NCBI RefSeq assembly: GCF_010384365.1
Contig: NZ_CP048397.1
Coordinates: 1,736,001-1,800,000, forward strand
Reading direction: 5' to 3'
DNA: 64,000 nucleotides
Source: Streptomyces sp. S4.7
GTDB lineage: Bacteria; Actinomycetota; Actinomycetes; Streptomycetales; Streptomycetaceae
Position numbers and translations under genes: made by a program. Every line of letters begins with the position of its first letter. The first letter of the stretch is position 1. Positions 30,511 to 39,362 of the stretch are shown piece after piece. The notes below the pieces were generated by a model. That model had not been told where the DNA came from and ran no database searches. It was given only the letters and a program-made list of their open reading frames with translations.

Positions 30511-31548
30511 GTGACGACCTATGACGATCGAGCGAGCCTCACAGATCTGACCACCACAGCGGAGCGTGTCCGCGCATCGGTGGAGGGTGTGATCGAGGGC
30601 AAGCCTGAGGTCGTACGGCTTTCGCTGACAGTGCTGCTCGCCGAGGGACATCTGCTCATCGAGGATGTCCCCGGCGTCGGCAAGACAATGCTGGCCAAGG
30701 CGCTGGCACGTTCCATCGACTGCTCGGTCCGGCGTATCCAGTTCACGCCCGACCTGCTGCCCTCGGACATCACCGGGGTCTCCATCTACGACCAGCAGCG
30801 CCGGGACTTCGAGTTCAAGCCCGGTGCGATCTTCGCGCAGATCGTGATCGGCGACGAGATCAACCGCGCCTCGCCCAAGACGCAGTCGGCGCTGCTGGAG
30901 TCGATGGAGGAGCGCCAGGTCACCATCGACGGGCAGACGTACGAACTGCCCAGCCCCTTCATGGTGGTGGCGACGCAGAACCCGGTCGAGATGGAGGGCA
31001 CCTATCCGCTGCCCGAGGCGCAGCGCGACCGCTTCATGGCCAGGGTCTCCATCGGTTATCCGAGCGCGGAGGCCGAGTTGGAGATGCTGGACGTGCACGG
31101 CGGGGTCTCGCCGCTGGACGACCTCCAGCCGGTGGCCCACGCGCACGACATCGTGAAGCTCATCGACGCCGTGCGGAAGGTCCATGTGGCCGACTCCGTA
31201 CGGCGGTACGCGGTGGAGCTGGTCGCGGCGACCCGTACCCACCCGGATCTCAGACTGGGCGCCTCACCGCGCGCGACGCTGCATCTGCTGCGCGCGGCGA
31301 AGGCGTCCGCCGCGCTGAGCGGCCGGGAGTACGCGCTGCCGGACGACGTGCAGGCGCTGGCGGCCGCGGTGCTGGCGCACCGGCTGCTGCCCACCGCGCA
31401 GGCACAGCTCAACCGCCGGACCGCCGAGCAGGTGGTGCTGGAGATCCTCCAGCGCGTCCCGGTGCCGACGGCCGACGGCGGCAGGCAGGCCCCCGTGGCC
31501 ACCGCGCCGCTCTACGACCGGCAGCAGCCGGGCGTCCGGCGGCTGTGA
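30511..31548 (+). CDS. MoxR family AAA+ ATPase
   Basis: A 345-residue MoxR-type AAA+ ATPase, a chaperone-like protein usually cooperating with von Willebrand-like or DUF58 partners. Walker A is GVGKTMLAKAL (about 53-63, within LLIEDVPGVGKT), Walker B IVIGDEINRASPKTQ (near 110), and sensor motifs ATQNPVEMEGTYPLPEAQ and RDRF follow. I chose the GTG at 30511, with GAGGAGG five bases upstream; an upstream GTG at 30466 would add 15 residues that form the hairpin above. Its stop overlaps the DUF58 gene (TGATG), so the two are coupled. Confidence 0.93.
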   Translation: MTTYDDRASLTDLTTTAERVRASVEGVIEGKPEVVRLSLTVLLAEGHLLIEDVPGVGKTMLAKALARSIDCSVRRIQFTPDLLPSDITGVSIYDQQRRDFEFKPGAIFAQIVIGDEINRASPKTQSALLESMEERQVTIDGQTYELPSPFMVVATQNPVEMEGTYPLPEAQRDRFMARVSIGYPSAEAELEMLDVHGGVSPLDDLQPVAHAHDIVKLIDAVRKVHVADSVRRYAVELVAATRTHPDLRLGASPRATLHLLRAAKASAALSGREYALPDDVQALAAAVLAHRLLPTAQAQLNRRTAEQVVLEILQRVPVPTADGGRQAPVATAPLYDRQQPGVRRL

Positions 31549-32906
31549 TGGAGCCCGGCGCCACCGCCTCGGACAGCGAGGGCAGAGGCGGGCTGCGGGC
31601 GGCGCTGGGCGGTCTCACCACCCGCGGCCGGTCGTTCTTCGCCGCGGGTATCGCGGCGGCGGTCTGCGCGTACGTACTCGGCCAGGCGGATCTGCTCCGG
31701 GTGGGGATGCTGCTGGCCGTCCTGCCGCTGGTCTGTGTGGGCGTGCTGTACCGCACGCGCTACCGGGTCGCGGGCAGCAGGCGGCTCTCGCCGTCGCGCG
31801 TGCCTGCGGGCTCCGAGGCCCGCGTCCATCTGCGGATGGACAACGTGTCGCGGCTGCCCACCGGTCTGCTGATGCTCCAGGACCATGTGCCGTACGTGCT
31901 GGGCCCGCGCCCCCGGTTCGTCCTGGACCGGGTGGAGGCGGGCGGGCGCCGCGAGGTCTCCTACCGGGTGCGTTCGGACCTGCGCGGGCGCTATCCGCTC
32001 GGGCCGCTGCAACTGCGGCTGAGCGACCCGTTCGGGATGTGCGAGCTGACGCGGTCCTTCAGCGCCCACGACACCCTGACCGTCATCCCGCGCACCGAGC
32101 CGCTGCCACCGGTCCGGCTGGCGGGCGCGACGGCGGGGTACGGGGACGGGCGGCAGCGCTCGCTGTCACTGGCCGGCGAGGACGACGTCATCCCGCGCGG
32201 CTACCGGCACGGCGACGATCTGCGCCGGGTGCACTGGCGCTCCACGGCGCGCTACGGCGAGCTGATGGTGCGCCGCGAGGAGCAGCCGCAGCGGGCCAGA
32301 TGCACGGTGCTGCTCGACACCCGCCGGCTCGCCTACCAGGGCGCGGGACCGGACTCCGCCTTCGAATGGGCGGTTTCGGGAGCGGCGTCCGCGCTGGTGC
32401 ACATGCTGGAACGGGGCCTCTCCGTCCGGCTGTTGACGGATACGGGGAGTTCGGTGCCCGGCCAGGGCGCCGACGGATTCGCCGGTTCGTCACAGGAGTC
32501 CGCCGACGCGGCCGGACTGATGATGGACACACTCGCCGTCGTCGACCACTCCGACGGAGCCGGTCTCTCCCGCGCGTACGACGTGCTGCGCGGCGGGACC
32601 GAGGGACTGCTGATCGCCTTCCTCGGTGATCTCGACGAGGAGCAGACCGCCGTGGCCTGCCGTATGCGCCATCGCAGCGGCGCCGCGGTGGCCTTCGTCC
32701 TGGACAGCTCCGGCTGGCTCCAGGAGGAGGGCGAACCGCCCGCGCCGGTCCGGGACCGGCTGCGGCAGTTGCGCGAGTCCGGCTGGAGCGCCCTCGCGGT
32801 GCCGGCCGGGGCGGCGCTCCCCGATCTGTGGCAGCAGGCGGCACAACAGCGCACCGGGTCGGGTGCGGCACAGGACTCGGCAGGCTTCTCCGGAGGATGG
32901 TCATGA
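31548..32906 (+). CDS. DUF58 domain protein
   Basis: A 452-residue membrane-associated protein. Two hydrophobic segments near 35-70 (FFAAGIAAAVCAYVL and LLRVGMLLAVLPLVCVGVLY) are followed by a beta-rich domain and the DUF58 core with GDDLRRVHWRSTARYGELMVR (about 226-246). DUF58 proteins lie with MoxR ATPases and transglutaminases in bacterial operons; their role is probably in envelope or stress functions but is not firmly known. The ATG overlaps the moxR stop; a GTG three bases earlier is an alternative. Its own stop overlaps the next gene (ATGA). Confidence 0.9.
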   Translation: MEPGATASDSEGRGGLRAALGGLTTRGRSFFAAGIAAAVCAYVLGQADLLRVGMLLAVLPLVCVGVLYRTRYRVAGSRRLSPSRVPAGSEARVHLRMDNVSRLPTGLLMLQDHVPYVLGPRPRFVLDRVEAGGRREVSYRVRSDLRGRYPLGPLQLRLSDPFGMCELTRSFSAHDTLTVIPRTEPLPPVRLAGATAGYGDGRQRSLSLAGEDDVIPRGYRHGDDLRRVHWRSTARYGELMVRREEQPQRARCTVLLDTRRLAYQGAGPDSAFEWAVSGAASALVHMLERGLSVRLLTDTGSSVPGQGADGFAGSSQESADAAGLMMDTLAVVDHSDGAGLSRAYDVLRGGTEGLLIAFLGDLDEEQTAVACRMRHRSGAAVAFVLDSSGWLQEEGEPPAPVRDRLRQLRESGWSALAVPAGAALPDLWQQAAQQRTGSGAAQDSAGFSGGWS

Positions 32907-35329
32907 GCGGTCGCGCGAGGCTGGCGCTGTGCGCGTTCGCCGCCACGATGATGGCGGCGGGCGCTCTGCTGCCGCTGGTCGATCCGGCCACCTGGTTCGT
33001 CCAGGCGGCCTTCATAGTGGCGGTCCTGGCGGGAGTGGGCGCGCTCGGCCGGCGGGTGCCGCTGGCCAGAACGCTGACCGTGGCGCTCCAGGCGGTCGCG
33101 GGGCTGCTCATGCTCACGGTGGTCTTCGCCTCGGAGCAGGCCCTGTTCGGTCTGCTGCCCGGCCCGGACGTCTTCCTGCGCTTCGGTGAGCTGCTGAACC
33201 AGGGCGGCGAGGAGGTCGCCCGGTACTCGGTTCCGGCACCGTCGACCAACGGCATCAGGCTGATGCTGGTCGGTGGTGTGCTGGTCATCGGTCTCGCCGT
33301 GGACGCGCTCGCCGTGACGTTCCGCAGCGCGGCGCCGGCCGGGCTGCCACTGCTCGCGCTGTACTCGGTCGCCGCCGGTCTCTCCGGCGGCGACGCGTCC
33401 TGGCTGTGGTTCCTGCTGGCGGCCAGTGGCTATCTGCTGTTGCTGCTGGCCGAGGGCCGGGACCGGCTCTCCCAGTGGGGCCGGGTCTTCGGCGGCGCTC
33501 CGCGCGCTCCGGGCCGTACGGCCGGCGGGATGGACACCGGGGGCGGCAGCACTGCGGCCCCGGTCCGTTCGGGTCACCGGATCGGTGTGATGGCGCTGGG
33601 AATCGCGCTGGTGGTGCCCGCCGCGCTGCCGTCGCTGAACGGCGGACTGCTCAACGGCACGGGGGCCGGGTCGGGTTCGGGCCTGGGCGGCGGCACGATC
33701 TCCGCCGTCAACCCGCTGGTGTCGCTCCAGGACAACCTCAACCAGCCCGAGGACCGGGAGGCGTTGCGGTACCGGACGAACGCGGAGAACACCCAGAACC
33801 TGTATCTGCGGATCATGGCGCTGGACGACTTCGACGGCACGGCCTGGCGCTTCTCCCAGCGCAGTGTCGAGGACGTGCCGAACAGGCTCCCAGACCCACC
33901 CGGTCTGCGCGCAGACGTGAGCACCACCGAGATCAAGACGAGTATCTCCGCCGCCGGTTGGTACCGGCAGAACTATCTCCCGATGCCCTATCCGGCCTCG
34001 GAGGTGGACATCGAGGGGCGCTGGCGGTTCGAACCGAGCGGCCGCACGCTGGTCGGCGACCGCGGCGAGACGACGCGAGGCGCCCAGTACCAGGTCACCA
34101 GCCTGCTGGTGGAGCCGACCCGGGAGCAGCTCTCGGCGGCGCCGAGGCCCCCGGCCTCCCTGGTGCGGGAGTACACCAAGGTGCCGGACGTCCTCCCGGA
34201 AGAGGTGGCGGCCACCGCGCGCGAGGTGACCGAGGGCGCGGCGAACGACTACGAGAGGGCCGTCAGGCTCCAGGACTGGTTCGCCGTGGACGGCGGCTTC
34301 ACCTACGACACTCAGGTCGCCTCCGGCACGGGCGTCTCGGCCATCAGCCGCTTCCTCAGGGAGAAGGAGGGCTTCTGCGTCCACTTCTCCTTCTCGATGG
34401 CGGCGATGGCCCGCACGCTGGGCATCCCGGCGCGGGTGGCGGTGGGCTTCACACCGGGCACACCGCAGTCGGACGGCACGATGTCCGTCGGGCTCCGTGA
34501 CGCGCACGCCTGGCCCGAGCTGTACTTCGAAGGTGTCGGCTGGACCCGCTTCGAGCCGACGCCGAGCCGGGGCAGCGCCCCGGACTACACGATTCCCGAG
34601 GCTCCCTCGGGCGAAGCCAGCGACCCGGCCCAGCCCGAGACCAGCGAGTCGTCCGCGCCGACCTCGCAGCCGTCCACCTCGGACAGCTGCCCGCCCCAGG
34701 ACGCCAGGATCGGCGAGTGCGGCACGACCGCGCCGGCCGGAGCGCTGCCCCCGACCGACTCGGGGACATCCGCGGGGACGGTGGCCGCCATCACGCTGGG
34801 CGTCCTCGCCGTCCTGCTGCTGCCACTGCTGCCACTGCTGTGGCGCACCCGGATCCGGGCCCGGCGTCTCGGTTCCGGGGGCCGGACGCCCGTCGATGCC
34901 ACGGCCCGCGCGCTGGGCGCGTGGCGGGAGATCATCGACACCGCCTGGGACCACGGCATCCGTCCCGACGAGTCGCGGACACCGCGCAAGACGGCGGCCC
35001 GGATCGTGCGGCTGGGGCGGCTGGAGGGTGACGCGGCCGATGCCGTGCACCGAGTCGCGCGTGCGGTGGAGCTGGTGCTGTACGCGCCGGAGCCACGGCC
35101 CGTCACGGGTCTCGCCGACGACGCCCAGCGGGTCCGCGTGGGCCTGGGCGACGCGGCGGGCCGCTGGACCAGACAGCGGGCACTTTTCCTGCCGCGCTCC
35201 TCCGTTCGAGTGATGTGGGGGCTCGGCGAGCGCTGGGCGGCCGTCACCGATCGCTGGGGAGTGCGCCGCCTGGAGCTGGGCCGCCGGTGGGCGGCGCTGT
35301 TCCGCAGGCCGTCGCGGCAGCGGGGCTGA
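32903..35329 (+). CDS. Transglutaminase-like membrane protein (TgpA family)
   Basis: An 808-residue protein. Six or so N-terminal transmembrane helices (about 1-270; DUF3488-type) anchor an external transglutaminase core with the catalytic Cys in REKEGFCVHFSFSMAAMA, the His in LRDAHAWPELYF, and WTRFEPTP at the third position, where Glu stands in the usual Asp region. A Ser/Pro/Thr-rich stretch and another transmembrane helix (near 645-670) lead to a cytoplasmic DUF4129-like domain. The ATG overlaps the DUF58 stop. The moxR-DUF58-transglutaminase triad is conserved; the substrate is unknown. Confidence 0.9.
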   Translation: MSGRARLALCAFAATMMAAGALLPLVDPATWFVQAAFIVAVLAGVGALGRRVPLARTLTVALQAVAGLLMLTVVFASEQALFGLLPGPDVFLRFGELLNQGGEEVARYSVPAPSTNGIRLMLVGGVLVIGLAVDALAVTFRSAAPAGLPLLALYSVAAGLSGGDASWLWFLLAASGYLLLLLAEGRDRLSQWGRVFGGAPRAPGRTAGGMDTGGGSTAAPVRSGHRIGVMALGIALVVPAALPSLNGGLLNGTGAGSGSGLGGGTISAVNPLVSLQDNLNQPEDREALRYRTNAENTQNLYLRIMALDDFDGTAWRFSQRSVEDVPNRLPDPPGLRADVSTTEIKTSISAAGWYRQNYLPMPYPASEVDIEGRWRFEPSGRTLVGDRGETTRGAQYQVTSLLVEPTREQLSAAPRPPASLVREYTKVPDVLPEEVAATAREVTEGAANDYERAVRLQDWFAVDGGFTYDTQVASGTGVSAISRFLREKEGFCVHFSFSMAAMARTLGIPARVAVGFTPGTPQSDGTMSVGLRDAHAWPELYFEGVGWTRFEPTPSRGSAPDYTIPEAPSGEASDPAQPETSESSAPTSQPSTSDSCPPQDARIGECGTTAPAGALPPTDSGTSAGTVAAITLGVLAVLLLPLLPLLWRTRIRARRLGSGGRTPVDATARALGAWREIIDTAWDHGIRPDESRTPRKTAARIVRLGRLEGDAADAVHRVARAVELVLYAPEPRPVTGLADDAQRVRVGLGDAAGRWTRQRALFLPRSSVRVMWGLGERWAAVTDRWGVRRLELGRRWAALFRRPSRQRG

Positions 35330-35354
35330 GCGGGTCACCGGGCCGGGAACGGGC

Positions 35355-35403
35355 GGGGCGGGCGGTACGGGGCGGCTTACGGCCCTGTACCGCCCGCCCC
35401 TTT
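35355..35403 (+). terminator. Terminator of the moxR operon
   Basis: A perfect 14-bp stem (35355-35368 with 35387-35400), an 18-base loop and a short TTT. It lies 25 bases after the transglutaminase stop. Confidence 0.8.
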
Positions 35404-35468
35404 CGTATGTCCGGGTACGCGCCGGATGCCGGGGCGTCCGCCCGGATTCCGGGCCGGGGCAGGTACCC

Positions 35469-35521
35469 GGATACGGGTGAGGGGCGAGCGCATCGCGCGC
35501 GCTCGCCCCTCACCCGTATCC
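35469..35521 (-). terminator. Long terminator facing the DUF3040 gene
   Basis: A perfect 23-bp inverted repeat (35469-35491 with 35499-35521) around a seven-base loop, 57 bases downstream of the DUF3040 stop. It backs onto the moxR-operon terminator. Confidence 0.8.
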
Positions 35522-35577
35522 GCCGTCTGTCACGGCCGTCGCACCACTACTGCAAGCTTGGGAACCTCGGAATCGTC

Positions 35578-35976
35578 CTACTGACCCTGCTCGTCACGGC
35601 GACGCTGCCACCGCTGCTCGATCCGGTTCATGAACGAACGGCGCTGTCGAGGCTGCTGCCGACGGTCGGCCGTGGCCTCGCCGGATGCCTGTTGCTCACC
35701 CGGTTTCGGGGCCTTGCGCCAGCCGGTGACCGCGAGAACCGCGCAGCCCAGCATGACGAGGAAACCCACCACGCCGATCCAGATCTGCTTGGCGACCATA
35801 CCGGTCATGAGGAGCGCGATACCCACGAGAAAGCCAGCGATCGCCTGGTAGACCCGTCGCCGGGTGTACGTACGCAGCCCGCTTCCCTCAAGCGCTGTCG
35901 CGAACTTGGGATCTTCGGCGTACAGCGCTCGCTCCATTTGCTCGAGCATTCGCTGCTCGTGCTCCGAGAGCGGCAC
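35578..35976 (-). CDS. DUF3040 membrane protein
   Basis: A 132-residue actinobacterial protein. It opens with LSEHEQRMLEQMERALYAEDP, the defining DUF3040 segment, then has two transmembrane helices (about 45-64 and 67-86) and a charged Arg/Gln-rich tail. The GTG start has AGGAGG six bases upstream. Function unknown; in Streptomyces such genes lie near the division cluster. It faces the moxR operon across paired terminators. Confidence 0.88.
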   Translation of the reverse strand: MPLSEHEQRMLEQMERALYAEDPKFATALEGSGLRTYTRRRVYQAIAGFLVGIALLMTGMVAKQIWIGVVGFLVMLGCAVLAVTGWRKAPKPGEQQASGEATADRRQQPRQRRSFMNRIEQRWQRRRDEQGQ

Positions 35977-36261
35977 GGAGTCCTCCTAGTCGTCGGTCGC
36001 GGGGGGCGACCGGTATGCGGCCCCTTCAGGATAGGCAGGGAATCGCCCCCGTGAAACCCGCCCTCTACGCCATTTCGCCAATCCGGGCCGCCATGCCGAC
36101 TCGGCCGCTGAGGCGTTGATTCCCCAACCGTCGACCCGTCATGCCGGAAGGCGTACCCCGATCATACGGCGCCGAACGCTCTGCCGGGGGGCCTGTGGCG
36201 CACTCCATGCGCAGCTTCGTTGCTGATCAGCCCCGCGATCAATGCTCGCGAGCGTTCTCTG
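35977..36261. other. Intergenic region before the DUF3040 gene
   Basis: A 285-base stretch without a gene. It would carry the DUF3040 promoter and the end of the methyltransferase transcript. I see no strong terminator, riboswitch or repeat in it. Confidence 0.4.
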
Positions 36262-37110
36262 TCAGGCCCGCTTCTCGCCCAGGACGTGCAGCTGGCTCGC
36301 GACGGAGTGGAACGAGGGCTGCTCGGCGGCGGCCGCCTCCAGCTTCAGAAGGGCCTCCAGAGCACCCGGCTGAGTGTCCACCAGAACGCCGGGGACCAGG
36401 TCGGAGAAGACCCGTACGCCGTGTACGGCGCCCACCTCGGCGCCGGCCTTCTCGACCAGTTCGGTGAGCAGTTCCACGGTGAAGCGCCGGGGCACCGGAT
36501 CGCCCTCGCCCCAGCGGCCCGCGGGGTCGGTGAGTGCCTGCCGGGCCTCGGTGAAGTGCCCGGCGAGCGCCCGGGAGAGGACGGCGCCGCCGAGGCCCGC
36601 GGCGAGCAGGCTCAGCGCACCGGCGGGACGCAGCGCCTCCACCGCGTTCCGCAGGCCCTCGGCCGGGTCGTCGACGTACTCCAGGACGCCGTGGCAGAGC
36701 ACGGCGTCGTACCCGCCGCGCCCCACCACGTCGAACAGGCCGAGGATGTCGCCCTGGACGCCGTTGACGCGGTCGGCGACGCCCGCCTCGGCGGCCCGGC
36801 GCTCCAGCGCGAACAGCGCGTTGGGACTCGGGTCGACGACGGTCACCCGGTGCCCGAGGCGGGCGACGGGCACGGCGAAGTTGCCCGTGCCTCCTCCGGT
36901 GTCGAGGACGTCCAGGACCGCCGCGTCACCCACGGCGGCGGCGCGGCTGTGGAGGGCGCGTTCGAGTACCTCCCACACCACGGCGGTACGCAGGGAGCTA
37001 CGGGGGCGCGACGGCGTCTCTCCACCGAAGGCAGGGGAAGGGTCCGACACGGCAGTTGACTCCTCGGCGCGGTGCAGCCCCAGGTCGCGGGGCGTGAAGG
37101 GTGCAGGCAC
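36262..37110 (-). CDS. Class I SAM-dependent methyltransferase
   Basis: A 282-residue methyltransferase of unknown substrate. The SAM-binding motif I reads VLDTGGGTGNFAVPVA (about 68-83), with an acidic motif II VTVVDPSPNAL and the motif YDAVLCHGVLEYVDDP near 135-150, the CmoA/UbiE-like layout. The C-terminal half has a lid-like helical insertion. Two starts are possible: GTG at 37110, and GTG at 37050, which follows GAGGAG and gives a product beginning SDPSPAFGG. The second has the better ribosome-binding site; the first has TAGGCT close upstream. It follows the HEPN gene by 33 bases. Confidence 0.83.
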   Translation of the reverse strand: MPAPFTPRDLGLHRAEESTAVSDPSPAFGGETPSRPRSSLRTAVVWEVLERALHSRAAAVGDAAVLDVLDTGGGTGNFAVPVARLGHRVTVVDPSPNALFALERRAAEAGVADRVNGVQGDILGLFDVVGRGGYDAVLCHGVLEYVDDPAEGLRNAVEALRPAGALSLLAAGLGGAVLSRALAGHFTEARQALTDPAGRWGEGDPVPRRFTVELLTELVEKAGAEVGAVHGVRVFSDLVPGVLVDTQPGALEALLKLEAAAAEQPSFHSVASQLHVLGEKRA

Positions 37111-37143
37111 CGCACAGCCTATTGCCTCGGTCGGCCGTCCCCG

Positions 37144-37686
37144 TCACCCAGCGGCGCCGCCCTTCTCCGGCTGTTCCGCCCGGGGCTGGGGCAGTACCGG
37201 TTCGAGCACGAGCAGCCGCTCCACGAGGCGCAGGAACATGGCCACGTCGCGCAGCAGGTCGTCGGCGTCGCGGCTGCTCGCCGCGCCCTGTATGCCGGCC
37301 TCGGCCCGCGCCCTGCGGGTGGCTCCGGAGGCGAACAGGGCGCTCCATTCGGTCAGCTCGGGCACGATCTCGGGCAGCACCTCCCAGGCGCTCCTTATGC
37401 GCCTGCGGCGCGGGCCGGTCGTGGGCTCGGGCCGGCCACGGGCGGCGAGGACCGCCGCGGCGGTGCGCAGGGCGGCCAGATGGGCCGTGGCATAGCGCTC
37501 GTTGGGGGTTTCGAGGGTGGCGGCCTCGTCCAGCCCCGTACGGGCCTGGGCGAGCAGGTCGAGGGCGGCGGGCGGCGCGGTCGCGCGCCGCAGAACGGGG
37601 TGGACGTCGGTCGCGGGGCCGGTCAGCGAGGGGGCAGGGCCGCCTGTGCTTCGCCGGCGTGCGGCTGCGGCGTAGGAACTGGCCAT
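37144..37686 (-). CDS. SAV_6107-family HEPN domain protein
   Basis: A 180-residue, largely helical protein matching the actinobacterial SAV_6107 HEPN family: ALDLLAQARTGLDEA, then ERYATAHLAALRTAAAVLAAR near 70-90, a helical pair also seen in nucleotidyltransferase-associated HEPN proteins. The RxxxxH RNase motif of toxin HEPN proteins is not evident, so RNase activity is not supported. The ATG has AGGAGG six bases upstream. No antitoxin-like MNT partner lies beside it. Function unknown. Confidence 0.8.
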   Translation of the reverse strand: MASSYAAAARRRSTGGPAPSLTGPATDVHPVLRRATAPPAALDLLAQARTGLDEAATLETPNERYATAHLAALRTAAAVLAARGRPEPTTGPRRRRIRSAWEVLPEIVPELTEWSALFASGATRRARAEAGIQGAASSRDADDLLRDVAMFLRLVERLLVLEPVLPQPRAEQPEKGGAAG

Positions 37687-37810
37687 GACGAACCTCCTGG
37701 TCGTCTCTGTGACGGCTCTGTGGCCGTATGTGTCCATCGTGGAGCACACCACTGACAATCCGCCCTGACCTGCACTTTTGTCTCACCGGCAGGTTCGGAG
37801 TAGTTTTTGA

Positions 37811-37824
37811 ACTGACTGGTCAGT
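37811..37824. promoter_or_regulatory. TetR-type operator before the ABC fusion gene
   Basis: ACTGACTGGTCAGT has perfect 6-base arms around TG, in an AT-richer patch 31 bases upstream of the ATG of the ABC fusion gene. Short palindromes of this kind are typical TetR-family sites, and a TetR gene lies at the end of the same transcript. Confidence 0.6.
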
Positions 37825-37854
37825 ACAAGAAAGTGCGAGCTCTGGGGAGGGCGT

Positions 37855-39324
37855 ATGGGAGCCGGGCCGACCGATGAGGCGGTCGCCGAACCGCACGGCG
37901 CGGCAGTCGTGGCCGAGGGGCTCGGACTGAAGGGACCGCGCGGCTGGGTCTTCCGTGACGTCGATGTCGACGTACGTCCCGGCGGGATCCTTGCGATCGA
38001 GGGCCCCTCCGGCTCGGGCCGCACCTGTCTCCTGCTGGCGCTCACCGGGCGGATGCGCCCCACGGACGGATCCGCGGGGATCGGCGGCCTGCGGGTACCG
38101 CGCGCGATGGCCGCCGTGCGCCGTATCAGCGCGCTGGGCCCGGTCACCGGTGTCAGCGAACTCGACCCTGCCCTGACCGTCGCCGAACACCTCCGTGAAC
38201 GCGTCCTGTTGCGCCGCCGCTACGACACCTCCTTGGGAGGCGCGCTCCGCGCCCTGCTGCGGCCCCGTTCCGAACGCGCCGCCGAGAGGCGGCTCCGTAC
38301 GGACGACGCACTGGTGGCGGCGGAACTCGACCTCGCGGCCCTGCCCAAGGGCGCCCGTACCTCCGTACGCGATCTGGAACGGCTGGAGGCGCTGCGCCTC
38401 TCGGTGGCTCTGGCACTCATCGGCCGGCCGCGCCTGCTCGCCGTGGACGACCTCGACCTCAAGCTCTCCGACGCCGAACGGGCCGCGGCCTGGGACCTGT
38501 TGAGGTCGGTGGCCGCCGACGGCACGAGCGTCGTCGCGGTCTGCGGCCGGGCGCCCGCCGGCATCGACACCGTCCGGACGGCCGGCGCACCCCGCCGGGC
38601 CGGACGGACCGAAGCCGTGGCGAAGATCCCCGATTACGACAAGAACGAGCGCGACCTCCGTACGGAGGTGATGGCCGACCCCGTCCGGCTCGCCTCCCGC
38701 TCCACGCACGAGGCGCCCAACTACGGCACCGGTTTCGCCCCTTACTTCATCCCGCTCTCGCTCTGGGTCGGCGCGATGGTGGCGTACATGCTGATCCAGC
38801 CGCTCAACCGGCGTGCCCTCGCGGCCGGTGCCGCCGCCTGGCGGATCGCCGTCGCGGGCTGGCTGCCGGTGGTGGGCATCGGACTGCTCCAGGTGGGCGC
38901 GCTGATGTCCGTACTGCACTGGGGACTTGGCCTCCAGATGACGCGCGCCGCCGGTACGGTCGGCTTCCTGGCACTGGTCACCTGCTGCTTCGCGGCGATC
39001 ACGCAGTGGCTGAACGCCCGCTTCGGGGCCGCGGGCCGGATCCTCGTCCTGGCCGTGCTGATGCTCCAGCTGACCTCGGCCGGCGGCACCTACCCCGTAC
39101 AGACGAGCCCCGGCTTCTTCAACGCCATCCACCCCTTCCTGCCGATGAGTTACGTCGTGGAGTCGCTGCGCGTCCTCATCACGGGCGGCGGGCTCGGACC
39201 GGTCCGGCAGGGCTGCGCCGTACTCGCGGCGTTCACCGCGGGCGCGCTCGCGCTGACCACCGTCGCCGCGCGCCGCGGACAGGTGTGGACCCTCGACCGT
39301 CTCCATCCCGAATTGCGGCTGTGA
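37855..39324 (+). CDS. ABC ATPase fused to the C-terminal half of a YhgE/Pip-type permease
   Basis: A 489-residue protein with two parts. Residues 18-242 are an ABC-type ATPase: Walker A GPSGSGRT (50-57, Arg where Lys is usual) and Walker B RLLAVDDLD (193-201); the LSGGQ signature is replaced by RDLERLEALRLS. Residues about 256-489 match the C-terminal membrane domain of YhgE/Pip-type permeases (KIPDYDKNERDLRTEVMADP, then GTGFAPYF and five or six transmembrane helices, ending LDRLHPEL). From memory, Streptomyces usually has two separate genes here, a short ATPase and a permease of about 700 residues; the permease's first half is absent. The joint is near residues 243-256 (about 38581-38622). 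The ATG has GGGGAGGG upstream. Confidence 0.85.
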   Translation: MGAGPTDEAVAEPHGAAVVAEGLGLKGPRGWVFRDVDVDVRPGGILAIEGPSGSGRTCLLLALTGRMRPTDGSAGIGGLRVPRAMAAVRRISALGPVTGVSELDPALTVAEHLRERVLLRRRYDTSLGGALRALLRPRSERAAERRLRTDDALVAAELDLAALPKGARTSVRDLERLEALRLSVALALIGRPRLLAVDDLDLKLSDAERAAAWDLLRSVAADGTSVVAVCGRAPAGIDTVRTAGAPRRAGRTEAVAKIPDYDKNERDLRTEVMADPVRLASRSTHEAPNYGTGFAPYFIPLSLWVGAMVAYMLIQPLNRRALAAGAAAWRIAVAGWLPVVGIGLLQVGALMSVLHWGLGLQMTRAAGTVGFLALVTCCFAAITQWLNARFGAAGRILVLAVLMLQLTSAGGTYPVQTSPGFFNAIHPFLPMSYVVESLRVLITGGGLGPVRQGCAVLAAFTAGALALTTVAARRGQVWTLDRLHPELRL

Positions 39325-39362
39325 GTCCGAAGAGTGCGCCGGCACCTGTGAGAATCGGGCGC

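Noticed and set aside
32333..35338. A 1001-codon frame antisense to the transglutaminase gene
   Set aside because: Low-complexity Arg/Gly/Asp composition typical of high-GC antisense frames.
37144..37686. A HEPN/MNT toxin-antitoxin system
   Set aside because: No RxxxxH motif is evident and there is no nucleotidyltransferase partner next to the gene.
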